A DNA stretch of 64,000 nt from Pseudomonadota bacterium. GTDB taxonomy: Bacteria; Pseudomonadota; Gammaproteobacteria; Steroidobacterales; Steroidobacteraceae. The DNA is taken from contig JAJYUL010000011.1 in assembly GCA_021792555.1 (NCBI GenBank), forward strand, positions 19,228-83,227, written 5' to 3'. This document shows, piece by piece, positions 43,648 through 52,037 of this stretch. How positions within the stretch are numbered: the first letter of the stretch is position 1; each line of letters starts with the position of its first letter. Made by a program: the position numbers and the translations under genes. Under the pieces are notes generated by a model. The model was not told the DNA's origin and searched no databases. It saw only the letters and a list, made by a program, of their open reading frames with translations.

Positions 43648-44163
43648 TCAGGCGCCGGGCACCGGCCAGACGCGCACCCCGGGGGTGCCCTGCATGCGCT
43701 GCCAGACCTGTGAGTGCCCGAAGAGCGGGATGCCGAGATAGCCCCGCATGACGAGCTTGCGTCCGGCATCGATCAGGCGCAGTTCGCAGCCGAACACGTG
43801 GCCGTTTCGCGGGTCGAGGATGTCCCCGCCGACGTACCGTCCGTCCTGGTAGCGCAGATGGCGCATCAGCACCAGGCCGATCATCGGCTGATCATGACGG
43901 CTGCCGGTGCACGCGGTGCAGCGGGCGGTGCGGTCATCGTGGGCCGAGACCGGCTCGATGCGCCCATAGTACAGGCCATGCGCCTCGTAGATGGAGATCA
44001 GGCCGAGCGGCTTGCCGGTGGCGCTGTCGATCGGGGCCCACAGGCCCACCGGGCTGGTCCAGTTCTGCGCGGCGGCGGTGTGAGCCGAAGCGGCGAGCGG
44101 AGAAAGCGAGAGTACAAGGAGGAGGAGGGCCCGCATCAGGCCCCGGAGCTTCAGGGAATGCAT
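43648..44163 (-). CDS. DUF2147 exported protein
   Basis: This is an exported protein of 171 residues. A signal peptide ends around SAHTAAA (about residue 30). The DUF2147 pattern follows: SPVGLWAPIDSATGKPLGLISIYEAHGLYYGRIEPV, two Cys in TARCTACTG, PMIGLVLMRHLRYQDGRYVGGDILDPRNGHVFGCELRLIDAGRKLVMRGYLGIPLFGHSQVWQR. The family folds as a lipocalin-like barrel of unknown function. Three Cys suggest one disulfide bond. An ATG further in (residue 10) could also serve. It may share a promoter region with the small membrane protein gene upstream on the same strand. Confidence 0.8.
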   Translation of the reverse strand: MHSLKLRGLMRALLLLVLSLSPLAASAHTAAAQNWTSPVGLWAPIDSATGKPLGLISIYEAHGLYYGRIEPVSAHDDRTARCTACTGSRHDQPMIGLVLMRHLRYQDGRYVGGDILDPRNGHVFGCELRLIDAGRKLVMRGYLGIPLFGHSQVWQRMQGTPGVRVWPVPGA

Positions 44164-44242
44164 GGCGAAATTTTAACCGATTTGCGCCCCGTCCGCCCTG
44201 CCGCGCGTGCGATGCGCGTCGCGGTTTGCGCCGCCCGGCGCT

Positions 44243-44581
44243 CTAGCGGGCGCGGTACGCCTCGATGTGCACCCGCCGCAGCAGCCGATGCATCACCGGA
44301 TAGACGAGGATGGTCGTGACCGACACGAAGAACACTCCGCTGTAGAGCGCGTAGATCATGGCGAAGAGCTTCGCCGCGGGCGTGTGCAGCTTCGTAAGCG
44401 GTCCCATGCCGGTGAGAATCATGCTGGCGTTGAGGTAGCTGTTGAGCCAGCCGAGCGAGGCCGTCAGGTGATAGCCGATCGCCCCTGCGCTGAGGGAGGC
44501 GAGCGTGAGCGCCAGCGCCCAGCCGAGGTGGCGCGCCAGCCGAAGGGCGAAGCGAAACGGGCTCAGCAGCTCAAGGGGCAT
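44243..44581 (-). CDS. Small membrane protein resembling a two-helix channel unit
   Basis: This is a 112-residue protein with two clear membrane helices (about residues 18-38 and 73-97). Between them is a re-entrant-looking segment, LNASMILTGMGPLTKLHTPAAKLFAMIYALYSGVFF. The layout copies a two-helix K+ channel (helix, pore loop, helix). The place where TVGYGD would lie reads TGMGPL, so the selectivity filter is absent. The basic C-terminal tail (HRLLRRVHIEAYRAR) would face the cytosol. Function unknown. The ATG at 44581 is the only sensible start. Confidence 0.65.
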   Translation of the reverse strand: MPLELLSPFRFALRLARHLGWALALTLASLSAGAIGYHLTASLGWLNSYLNASMILTGMGPLTKLHTPAAKLFAMIYALYSGVFFVSVTTILVYPVMHRLLRRVHIEAYRAR

Positions 44582-44737
44582 GTCGCGCTCTCCGGTGTGG
44601 ACCCTGCGGGATCGGAAGCGCCGAGTGTAGTACGCATGATCCGCCCTGCGGCAGACCTGAAGCGTTGGACGGCCATTGACCCGGAGCCGGGGATTGCGGA
44701 TCCTGCGCCCACCGCTGGCTCAAACCGCCGCCTCATC

Positions 44738-45211
44738 ATGCGCGCTCCGCTCGTTCCCCCGCCGCTGTGGATGCTGATGTTTGCCGCCGCAGAGTGGCTC
44801 GTGAGCCGCTATGCGCCGCTGCGGCCGCTGCTCGCCGCGCCCTACAACCGCTTCGGCTGGTGGGTGATGGCGCTCGCGCTCGTGCCGGCAGGCGCGGCAT
44901 TCGTGCAGTTCCGGCGCGCGCATACGACCGTCAATCCGCACCGGCCCGAGAAGGCCACGGCGCTCGTGACGGACGGGGTATACGCCTGGACCCGAAATCC
45001 CATGTACCTGAGCCTCGCGCTGCTGCTGATCGGCTGGGCGATCAGACTCGGCGCGCTGAGTGCGCTCATCGTGGCGCTGCTGTTCATGCCGCTCATTGCC
45101 CGCGTGCAGATCCGGGCCGAGGAGCAGGCGCTGCGCGGGCGCTTCGGGGAGGAGTACGCGCGCTACTGCCGGCGCGTGCATCGCTGGTTCGGGCGGCGCG
45201 CGGGCGTCTGA
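44738..45211 (+). CDS. Isoprenylcysteine carboxyl methyltransferase-like membrane protein
   Basis: This is a membrane methyltransferase of the ICMT/phospholipid-methyltransferase superfamily, 157 residues with about four hydrophobic segments. The diagnostic C-terminal signature is present: VTDGVYAWTRNPMYLSLALLLIGWAI, then AEEQALRGRFGEEYARYCRRVHRWF, which binds S-adenosylmethionine in relatives. The bacterial substrates are mostly unknown; lipids or small volatile compounds are possible. The ATG at 44738 lies just before the first helix; the frame is open to 44207 but upstream sequence lacks membrane character. It is divergent from the two-helix membrane protein gene. Confidence 0.8.
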   Translation: MRAPLVPPPLWMLMFAAAEWLVSRYAPLRPLLAAPYNRFGWWVMALALVPAGAAFVQFRRAHTTVNPHRPEKATALVTDGVYAWTRNPMYLSLALLLIGWAIRLGALSALIVALLFMPLIARVQIRAEEQALRGRFGEEYARYCRRVHRWFGRRAGV

Positions 45212-45328
45212 TCCGCACACGGCGCACGCCGGCGCCGGTGGACTCACGGGCGCGCACGCTGCGCTTAAGTCAGGCTCTGCGCACCCGCTCATCTGACGGT
45301 GCGCCGAGCGCGGCGGGCAGAGCCGTCC

Positions 45329-45598
45329 TCAGCGCTCGATCAGCACATCCGTGAGCGGACGGCTGCAGCAGGTGAGCACGTAGCCGAGCTCGATGTGCCG
45401 CTGCAGGATGCCGCCCTGGTGGCGCATCTCGACCTGTCCGCTCAGCACTCGCGCGCGGCACTTGCCGCAGGTGCCGTCGCGGCAAGAGGACGGCAGCGCA
45501 ATGCCCGCCGCTTCGGCCGCCTCGAGCAGCGTCTGGTCGGCTCGGCAGCGCACGGTGCAGGCCGAGACGGTGAACGTGACGGATTTGTCCGCATCCAT
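45329..45598 (-). CDS. Plant-type [2Fe-2S] ferredoxin
   Basis: This is an 89-residue electron carrier. The cluster ligands are in C-x4-C-x2-C (SSCRDGTCGKC) and the distant Cys in YVLTCCS, the plant/vertebrate-type beta-grasp layout. The ATG at 45598 starts just before the first strand (VTFTVSACTVRC). It is 58 bp downstream of the corrinoid protein gene on the same strand. Ferredoxins accompany corrinoid methyltransferase systems because the cobalt needs reductive reactivation, so a joint role is possible. It could equally serve the ferredoxin-NADP reductase encoded at 25 kb or an oxygenase elsewhere. Confidence 0.85.
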   Translation of the reverse strand: MDADKSVTFTVSACTVRCRADQTLLEAAEAAGIALPSSCRDGTCGKCRARVLSGQVEMRHQGGILQRHIELGYVLTCCSRPLTDVLIER

Positions 45599-45656
45599 GG
45601 GGACACTCTCGTGCCCGGGGGGAGTGCTGTCAACGGCGGCGGTGCGGGGCGGCCGG

Positions 45657-46376
45657 TCAGCCCGGCGCGACGAGACGGCTGCAGGCGCGCACCGCACGGT
45701 GAGCGGCGAGCAGGCTGCGCGCCGTTTCGACGGCCGCGGTCGCATCGCGGCAATAGGCGTCGGCGCCGGCCGCCTTGGCGAACTCCGCGTTGAGCGGCCC
45801 CCCGCCGACCAGCACGATGTGCTCGTTGCGCATGTTGAACTCGCGCATGCGGTCGATGACCGTCTTGATGTACGGCATGCTCGTCGTGAGCAGAGCCGAC
45901 ATCGCGAGGATGTCCGGCTGATGTTCGGCGAGCGCCTGCATGAATCGCTCGACGGGGGTGTCGACGCCGAGGTCGATGACCTCGAATCCCGCGCCCGCGA
46001 GCATCATCGCCACGACGTCCTTGCCGATGTCGTGCAGGTCGCCTTTGACGGTGCCGATGAGCACTTTGCCGAGCACCTTGCCGCCGCCCGAGCCGATCAG
46101 GGGGCGCAACACCGCCATGGCGGCCTTGAGCGCATCGACGGCGCGCAGGACCTCGGGAACGAACAGCAATCCGGCGCGGCAGTCGCGGCCGACCTCGCGC
46201 ATGCCCTCGAGCAGGCCCTCATGCAGGATCCGGCGGGCATCCCAGCCGCACTCGAGCAGAATCTGCGTGGCCGCGAGGACTTGCGCCCGCGAGCCGCGGT
46301 GCACGTCGGTGCGCAGCTGTCTGAGCAGCTGAGCATGCGTCAGATCCCGTAGTTTCCACTCGCTGTCTTCTGTCAT
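45657..46376 (-). CDS. Cobalamin (corrinoid)-binding protein, MtbC-like
   Basis: This is a 239-residue protein in two parts. The first 100 residues form the helical cap known from methionine synthase and MtbC-type proteins (QILLECGWDARRILHEGLLEGMREVGRDCRAGLLFVPEVLRAVDALKAAM). The rest is a Rossmann-type B12 domain with the lower-ligand motif GDLHDIGKD (DxHxxG) and a later GGGPLN loop. Such proteins carry methyl groups between a substrate-specific methyltransferase and an acceptor; neither partner gene is nearby. The ATG at 46376 is chosen; an upstream in-frame start adds eight residues. The ferredoxin gene follows. Confidence 0.85.
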   Translation of the reverse strand: MTEDSEWKLRDLTHAQLLRQLRTDVHRGSRAQVLAATQILLECGWDARRILHEGLLEGMREVGRDCRAGLLFVPEVLRAVDALKAAMAVLRPLIGSGGGKVLGKVLIGTVKGDLHDIGKDVVAMMLAGAGFEVIDLGVDTPVERFMQALAEHQPDILAMSALLTTSMPYIKTVIDRMREFNMRNEHIVLVGGGPLNAEFAKAAGADAYCRDATAAVETARSLLAAHRAVRACSRLVAPG

Positions 46377-46458
46377 GCGCGTTCCGGGCGAGCGTGACAA
46401 TCCTCAGCATGGTGCGCTTGGGCCCGGCAGCGGACAGATTCGTCCGTTGCGGGCGATC

Positions 46459-47793
46459 TCACTGTGACGCGCTTCGCACAACCGGCACGGACCCGGCGGC
46501 GGGCGGCGCTGCGCTGAGCGAGCCGGCCGCGATGTGCGTGGCGAGCCCCTGCGGCCCGGCGGCAATGTAGCCGCCCTTGAGGTCGGCGGGCACCGGCTCA
46601 CTGCGCCGCTTGCGCCACAAGTCGAACACCATCAGCAGCGAGGTGAGCCCGGCGAGGGCGCTGAAGTAGGCGCCGGTGCCGAAGCGGGCGATGAGCGCGC
46701 CGAGGAGCACGGGACTCACCGCCGCGCCGAGGCCATTCAGACGCAGCAGCGCGCTGCTCGCGGCGACCATCTGCGCCGGCTCGAGCTGATCGTTCACGTG
46801 CGACACCCCGAGCGAATACAGCGTGAAGGACATGGAGGTGAACAGCCCGGCGAGCAGGAAAAAGACACCATGCGCCATCTTCGGGAAGGCCACCAGCGCC
46901 GCGGCGCTGAGCGTCGCCACGACGCACACGCCGGCCATCACGGTGCGCCGGTCCATGCGGTCGGAGAGCAGCCCCGCCGGGTACTGGCCGAGCACCGCTG
47001 CGAGAATGCTGACGCCCATGAAGGTGGCGACGCCGGTGGTGCCGAGGCCGCTGCGCTGCGCGTAGAGCGGACCCATGGAGTACACGCTCGAGGTGATCAT
47101 GCCGCCGACCGTCACCGCGACCACCCCGAGCGGGGAGTAGCCGTACAGTTCCCGGTAACGCACCTTGCGCGGCACGGCGATCTCGGGCGCGCGGTGCGCC
47201 GCGATCACGATCGGCACCATGGCGAGGGAGATCATCACCGCCGCGAGCATGAACGGGCGGTCGGTGTTGGGATCGGCGGGAATGAGCAGAAACTGCGCGC
47301 TGCCAAGCCCGATGTAGAGCACCACCATGTAGATGGCGAGCAGCACCCCGCGCGTGGCGCGGCTCGCGCGGTCGTTCAGCCAGCTCTCGGCCACGACGTA
47401 CAGCCCCGCGAAGCACAGCCCCGATACCCCGCGCAGCAGGCCCCAGGTGAGCGGATTGACGAACAGTCCCTGGATCAGCACCGAGGCCGAGGCGGTCGCG
47501 GCCATGGCGGCGAACACGCGGATGTGCCCGACGCGGCGCACCAGATGGGGCGCAGCGGCCGTGCCAAGCAGATAGCCGAGGTAGTAGCAGGACATCACCA
47601 GGCCGGTCACCGGCGCCGGGAAGCCCTCGAGCGTGGCGCGCAGACTGATCTCGGTGCTGGTCAGGCCCGCCCCGAGCATGAGAATGCCCATCCCGAGCAG
47701 CAGCTTCCAGGTGGCCGCGAGCGCCGAGGCGGAGGGGGCGCTTGCGCCCGGGCCGCCGTCGGGATTCATTCCGACGGATGAAGGTTCACGCAT
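46459..47793 (-). CDS. MFS transporter (YcaD/UMF-like)
   Basis: This is a 12-helix MFS carrier of 444 residues. Features include GLVMSCYYLGYLLGTAAAPHLVRRVGHIRVF (motif A variant), FAGLYVVAESWLNDRASRATRGVLLAIYMVV in TM4-5 and QYPAGLLSDRMDRRTVM between helices 8 and 9, wording seen in YcaD-type carriers of unknown substrate. The C-terminal tail is long and low in complexity. Start at 47793 or the in-frame ATG at 47769. It overlaps no neighbour; sco lies 39 bp upstream on the same strand. Confidence 0.82.
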   Translation of the reverse strand: MREPSSVGMNPDGGPGASAPSASALAATWKLLLGMGILMLGAGLTSTEISLRATLEGFPAPVTGLVMSCYYLGYLLGTAAAPHLVRRVGHIRVFAAMAATASASVLIQGLFVNPLTWGLLRGVSGLCFAGLYVVAESWLNDRASRATRGVLLAIYMVVLYIGLGSAQFLLIPADPNTDRPFMLAAVMISLAMVPIVIAAHRAPEIAVPRKVRYRELYGYSPLGVVAVTVGGMITSSVYSMGPLYAQRSGLGTTGVATFMGVSILAAVLGQYPAGLLSDRMDRRTVMAGVCVVATLSAAALVAFPKMAHGVFFLLAGLFTSMSFTLYSLGVSHVNDQLEPAQMVAASSALLRLNGLGAAVSPVLLGALIARFGTGAYFSALAGLTSLLMVFDLWRKRRSEPVPADLKGGYIAAGPQGLATHIAAGSLSAAPPAAGSVPVVRSASQ

Positions 47794-47832
47794 CGTTTCG
47801 ATCGGGCGTGCGGTCCACGGCCTGCCCGCCGA

Positions 47833-48426
47833 TCATCCGGGCCGCCCGAGCAGCCGGCGCAGATCGGCGGTGAGCACCGAGGCGGGTGCGCCGGTCTGCG
47901 CCAGCAGGCGCGCACGGCCGCGGCGCCCGAAGATGAACACCGCGCTGCTGTGATCGACTTCGTACGCGCCGCTCGCGTCGGGCTTCTCGTAATGATACGA
48001 GACGCGATAGCGCTTGATCATGCGTGTCAGCTGCGCGTGCGTGCCGCGCAGACCCACGAACTGCGGCCCGAAATCGTTCACGTAGCGCTTCAGCACCGGC
48101 TCGGTATCGCGCCGCGGGTCGACGGTGACGAACAGCACGCGCACCCGGCCGGCTTCGGCGCCGAGGTGCGCGATCGCATCGGCGAGCGTGGCGAGCGTGG
48201 TGGGGCAGGCGTCCATGCAGTGCGTGTAACCGAAGTAGAGCATGACCACGTCGCCGCGGTAGTCCGCGGCGCTGACGGGTCTGCCGTCCTGGTCGGTCAT
48301 GTGGAACTGCAGCGGCGCGACGAGGCCCGAGATGTCGGTCATGTGGTGCGGCAGCTGCCGCTGCACGCAGCCGCACAGCGCGAGCGCCGCGCACAGCGCG
48401 CCGAGCGCCACCGGCCGCCCGCTCAT
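47833..48426 (-). CDS. SCO1/SenC-family copper chaperone for cytochrome oxidase
   Basis: This is a membrane-anchored thioredoxin-fold protein of 197 residues that delivers or reduces copper at the CuA centre of cytochrome oxidase. The N-terminal lipobox ALCGC predicts a lipid-anchored Cys20. The metal ligands are Cys70 and Cys74 (GYTHCMDACPTT) and His159 (YEVDHSSAVF), all present. The ATG at 48426 overlaps the stop of the CtaG-like gene (ATGA), so the two assembly factors are made together. No oxidase subunit is encoded in the window, so the target complex lies elsewhere. Confidence 0.9.
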   Translation of the reverse strand: MSGRPVALGALCAALALCGCVQRQLPHHMTDISGLVAPLQFHMTDQDGRPVSAADYRGDVVMLYFGYTHCMDACPTTLATLADAIAHLGAEAGRVRVLFVTVDPRRDTEPVLKRYVNDFGPQFVGLRGTHAQLTRMIKRYRVSYHYEKPDASGAYEVDHSSAVFIFGRRGRARLLAQTGAPASVLTADLRRLLGRPG

Positions 48427-49292
48427 GCCGGCGCTCCGGCCGAGCCATCCCTTTGCGGTGGCGCGGCCCGCGCGAGCGCCCGGCGTTCCTCGGCGAGGGC
48501 GTGATGCAGGACCACGATGCCGCCGACCGCCGACATCATCGCGCCCGGGATCCAGGTGAGCAGACCGCCGAGCTGCTGGTCGAGCATCGGGCTGATGGCC
48601 CACGCCCGGCCGCACACGGCATAGATGCTGTAGAGGGGGTGAGTGGTGAGCGCGATGTAGGCGCCGAGCGCGATCTGCGGCAGCGCGACGGCGGTGAGGA
48701 TGATGAAGCGCATGCCGTAGCGCACGGCACAGGCGCCCTGCGCCTCGCGCGGCGCGAGCATCAGCCACCAGAAGAGGATGCCGTCGATGAGCATGCTCCA
48801 GTTCATCAGCAGGTAGCGGCGCTGATCGAGCATCGCCGTGAAATGCACCGAGGGGATGAGCCAGAAATAGATGAGACCGACGAACAGCACCGGGGCGATC
48901 AGCGGGTGCTGCAGGGCGCGCCAGAGCCGCCCGATCGGGCCGCTCACCCCGCGCTTGCGCAGCACGCGCCAGGCCGCAGCGGGAATGCCCGCCCGCAGGA
49001 CGGGCACGGGCGCCGAGAGAACGAGCAGGACCGGGCCGATGTGATGCAGGATCAGATGCTGCAGCCGGTGGATCCAGAACATGTGCTGTGCGAGGAAATC
49101 GAAATACGTCTGCAGCACGGCGTAGTTGAGCGCGAGGCCGAAGAAGAAGACGAGCGGCCGCCAGAGCCTGACGCGCACCGCCTCGCGCCGCAGCACGAGC
49201 AGGCCGCGCACGTAGATCACCAGGGTGAGCGTGAACACCGCGCACGCGGTGGGCGAGAACTGCCAGGGCAGCAGATAGAACAGATATCTCAC
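48423..49292 (-). CDS. CtaG-type (caa3) cytochrome c oxidase assembly membrane protein
   Basis: This is a membrane protein of 289 residues with about seven hydrophobic segments, belonging to the caa3-CtaG family (PF09678), not the Cox11 type. Family wording includes FWIHRLQHLILHHIGPVLLVLSAP, SVHFTAMLDQRRYLLMNWSMLIDGILFWWLML and DQQLGGLLTWIPGAMMSAVGGIVVLHH, with several His and Met residues that may handle copper. The start is GTG at 49292 following GGGGGTGCC; the reading frame extends upstream but without membrane-protein character. It is coupled to the sco gene by a four-base overlap. Confidence 0.87.
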   Translation of the reverse strand: MRYLFYLLPWQFSPTACAVFTLTLVIYVRGLLVLRREAVRVRLWRPLVFFFGLALNYAVLQTYFDFLAQHMFWIHRLQHLILHHIGPVLLVLSAPVPVLRAGIPAAAWRVLRKRGVSGPIGRLWRALQHPLIAPVLFVGLIYFWLIPSVHFTAMLDQRRYLLMNWSMLIDGILFWWLMLAPREAQGACAVRYGMRFIILTAVALPQIALGAYIALTTHPLYSIYAVCGRAWAISPMLDQQLGGLLTWIPGAMMSAVGGIVVLHHALAEERRALARAAPPQRDGSAGAPA

Positions 49293-49411
49293 GGCACCCC
49301 CACGGAGCCGGGCTGGGCGGCCCAGAGAAGCGGCCCTAGGGTACCAGACCTGCTGCGTGCCGACGCGCGGCCTCGAGCGCGGCAGGCGGCGGCAGCCCGC
49401 GCCGCCGGCGC

Positions 49412-50482
49412 TCAGGGGCTGAGCATACGGTCGATTTCGTTCCCGTCGCGGTGCACCGGGTTCATCGGCATGAGCGTGGCCGTGACGCGGTTGCGGCCGG
49501 CATGTTTGCTGCGATAGAGCGCCGCATCGGCGATGCGCAGCATGTGATCGGCGGTCTTGCGCTCCCCGAAGGGCACCTGCTGGAGATTGCACATGCCGAA
49601 GCTGGCGGTGACCTCCACCGTATTGCCGGGCACCTGGAACGGCCGGTCCGCGACGCATGCCCGCAGCCTGCGGGCCGCATCGAGCGCCTGATCGTAGTTC
49701 GTCTCGGGCAGGATGACCGCGAATTCCTCCCCGCCGAGCCGCGCGACCCAGTCGATGCCGCGCCGCAGAGACTCCTGCAGCCGCGCGCCGAATTGCCTCA
49801 GCACCTCATCGCCGCCGGCATGGCCGAGCGTGTCGTTGACGTTCTTGAAGAAGTCGATGTCGCAGAGAATGAGCGACAAGGGTCGCCGGTAGCGCGCCGC
49901 GCGGTCGATCTCCCGCGGGAAGTGCTTGCCGAAGAAGCGCCGGCTGGCCACGCGCGTCAGCTCATCGGTGGTGGAGAGCTCGCGGTTCTCGATCAGCGCG
50001 ATGCGCAGCACCTCCTCGAGCTCCGCGATTCTGCGCGCGGTGCCGAGGCGCGCCTTGAGGAGCGGCTCGCCCGCATGGCGCGCGAGACAGTCGTCGGCGC
50101 CGGCGAACAGCCCCGACTCGACTTCCTCGAGGCCCTCGTTCGGCGCGATGTACAGGATGAACGGATCACGCGGCAGCTTCTGCGCGCGGATCCGGCGGAT
50201 GAGCGGCAGACTGTCGGTGATCACCACTGCGCGGAACTGCTCGCTCAGCTGCTCGATGGCTTCCTGCTCCTCGCACAGGGCGACATCGAGCATTTCCTTG
50301 TGGATGCGCTGCTCGAGGTGCTTGCGGGTCTCGGGGGAGCGGATCGCGAGCAGGGCATGCGGCGGCGGCAACACGCGCAGCATCACCGCGACGGTCGCGG
50401 TGGTGTCTTCCCGGGCCTCCGGCTCGTGCACGCGCCGCTCGAGGACCCGTTTTATGACTGTTGTGTGTCCGCCAGAAGACAT
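49412..50482 (-). CDS. Diguanylate cyclase with N-terminal receiver-like domain
   Basis: This is a cytosolic 356-residue protein. Residues about 30-155 resemble a receiver domain, but no standard phospho-Asp pocket is clear (RAVVITDSLPLIRRIRAQKLPRDPFILYIAPNEG), so it is probably degenerate. A helical linker follows. The GGDEF domain (about 170-350) has an intact active-site GGEEF at residues 250-254 and the inhibitory I-site RGID at 241-244, five residues before it. It should therefore make cyclic di-GMP and be product-inhibited. The ATG at 50482 starts the folded part. It is divergent from a membrane-anchored phosphatase-like gene. Confidence 0.88.
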   Translation of the reverse strand: MSSGGHTTVIKRVLERRVHEPEAREDTTATVAVMLRVLPPPHALLAIRSPETRKHLEQRIHKEMLDVALCEEQEAIEQLSEQFRAVVITDSLPLIRRIRAQKLPRDPFILYIAPNEGLEEVESGLFAGADDCLARHAGEPLLKARLGTARRIAELEEVLRIALIENRELSTTDELTRVASRRFFGKHFPREIDRAARYRRPLSLILCDIDFFKNVNDTLGHAGGDEVLRQFGARLQESLRRGIDWVARLGGEEFAVILPETNYDQALDAARRLRACVADRPFQVPGNTVEVTASFGMCNLQQVPFGERKTADHMLRIADAALYRSKHAGRNRVTATLMPMNPVHRDGNEIDRMLSP

Positions 50483-50643
50483 TGAGACCCCTCCGGGCTC
50501 ATCAGCCCCTGCCGGGCGGATGCACCGGGGCGGCAACGTCTCGGTTCGGGCGCCGGCATCCCGCACAGGCAATTGCGAACCAATGTAAAGGTGACATTGT
50601 CTATGCAGTGTGATGAACTTCACGATCCCTTGAACGGGGCTTC

Positions 50644-51234
50644 GTGCAAAAGAAAATAGAGACGATGACTTCACACGCCGCCGATCCATCCGCGCCTGCG
50701 ATCACCCGCCGCCGCCGACCCTTCCTGGCGCCGGTCTGGCTCGGCCTGCTCGCCGTGCTGGCCGTGGCGGCGCTCGGGCTCGCCCTGTGGGCCTCGGCGA
50801 CCAATACCATCGTGGTCGTCGTGCCGTCCGCGAGCGGGGAGCTGGGCTCGATCAGCAATGCGCCGCTGTCGGCCGCCGGCGGACAGCAGGCGCAGATGCT
50901 CGCACGGCGCTTCGCCACGGCTTCGGGCCGGGACGGGTTGAGCGCGATCTACGTCAGCGATACGCGCCGGGCGCAGCAGACGGCCGAGCCCCTAGCGCAG
51001 CTGCTCGGGCAGAGGCCGATCGTGCTCTCGAGCCGGGGCGGGGAGAGCATCGCCGGGGAGATCCTCGATCAGCACACCGGGCAGAGCGTGCTCGTGGTCT
51101 GTGGCCGCCAGAGCGTTGCCGATCTGGTCCATGCCTTAAGCGGCCATCACATCCAGCCGGCGGCCGAGCGGGACATGTACATCGTCACCATTCCGCGCTA
51201 TGGCCCGGCGCGGATTCTGCGGATGCACAACTGA
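50644..51234 (+). CDS. Membrane-anchored histidine-phosphatase-fold pseudoenzyme
   Basis: The protein has 196 residues from GTG at 50644 (after GGGG), or 189 from ATG at 50665. A short basic N-terminus leads to one membrane helix (about residues 30-51). The rest follows the histidine phosphatase (phosphoglycerate mutase) pattern: NAPLSAAGGQQAQMLARRF, YVSDTRRAQQTAEPLAQLLG, then VLVVCGRQSVADLVHAL. Both catalytic histidines are gone: the usual RHGE block reads PSASGE (residues 61-66) and the usual GHS block reads CGRQS. It is therefore expected to bind rather than hydrolyse a phosphate ligand. It is divergent from the diguanylate cyclase gene. Confidence 0.7.
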   Translation: MQKKIETMTSHAADPSAPAITRRRRPFLAPVWLGLLAVLAVAALGLALWASATNTIVVVVPSASGELGSISNAPLSAAGGQQAQMLARRFATASGRDGLSAIYVSDTRRAQQTAEPLAQLLGQRPIVLSSRGGESIAGEILDQHTGQSVLVVCGRQSVADLVHALSGHHIQPAAERDMYIVTIPRYGPARILRMHN

Positions 51235-51247
51235 TTCGCCGCGAAGG

Positions 51248-51709
51248 CTAGCCGGACGCGCTGCCGCGCGAGGCGGCGCGGCTCACGAAACGGGCGTGCA
51301 CCCCGATGCGCAGATCCGCGGCGACCGCATCGACGATCTGTCCCGCGGTGTCGATGAGGAAGGTGGCCCGGCGCACGCCGAAGCCGAGCGGACCCCTCAC
51401 TCCGTACATGCGCACCACGCAGCGGTCCGCGTCCGAGAGCAGGATGAAGGGCAGGTGGTACTTCTCCCGGAAGGCGCGATGGCTCTGCGGGCTCTGGGGG
51501 CTGACCCCCGCGACCTGCATGCCGGCCGCTTCGATCTGGGGGTACAGGTCGCGGATCTGGCAGGCCTCGCGGGTGCAGCCGGCAGTGAAGTCGGCCGGAT
51601 AGAAGTAAAGGACCAGCGGGCCGTGGGCCAGCAGGCTCTTCAGAGAGACGGGATTGCCCTGCGCATCGGGCAGGGTGAACTCGGGGGCGCGGGCGCCGAT
51701 GGCCAGCAT
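51248..51709 (-). CDS. bcp: Thiol peroxidase, Bcp/PrxQ type
   Basis: This is a peroxiredoxin of 153 residues that reduces hydrogen peroxide and organic hydroperoxides with electrons from thioredoxin. The peroxidatic Cys45 and resolving Cys50 occur in PADFTAGCTREACQIRD, spaced as in E. coli Bcp. Other family marks are GVSPQSPQSHRAFREKYHLPFILLSD and RATFLIDTAGQI. The ATG at 51709 is the natural start. It stands alone between the phosphatase-like gene and the tRNA that marks the left edge of the accessory region. Confidence 0.9.
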   Translation of the reverse strand: MLAIGARAPEFTLPDAQGNPVSLKSLLAHGPLVLYFYPADFTAGCTREACQIRDLYPQIEAAGMQVAGVSPQSPQSHRAFREKYHLPFILLSDADRCVVRMYGVRGPLGFGVRRATFLIDTAGQIVDAVAADLRIGVHARFVSRAASRGSASG

Positions 51710-51773
51710 GGGCGGGCTCCTAGAATGGCCTTGGCTTCCGTGCGCATCATAGCTAGAATCGCCCGCCTTGCGT

Positions 51774-51849
<76 letters not shown>

Positions 51850-51868
51850 CCCATCCCTCTATGAGTAT

Positions 51869-51897
51869 CCGACCGCGTACACACGCGGTCGGATTTA
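51869..51897 (+). terminator. Intrinsic terminator after tRNA-Ala
   Basis: A perfect 9-bp stem (51869-51877 with 51884-51892) closes a six-base loop and is followed by ATTTATTG. It begins 20 bp after the tRNA. Confidence 0.8.
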
Positions 51898-52037
51898 TTG
51901 ATTAAAAATTAATAAGATCAATGACTTAGAATATAACTGAGTCTAAGCCAGTCGATGCGGGCGCAGGGCCAGGGTGCAATTCGATCGGGGTATCTTCTGG
52001 GGTATCCATGGATCCCAGCCTAACCGGTACCCCAGTC
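51898..52037. other. A/T-rich, attachment-like region between tRNA and integrase remnant
   Basis: The 60 bp after the terminator are strikingly A/T-rich for this window. From about 51995 there are repeated GGGGTATC/GGTATC and GGTACCCC elements, typical of the attachment and promoter regions in front of P4-type integrases. No second copy of the tRNA 3' end was found in the window, so the right end of the element cannot be placed. Confidence 0.45.
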
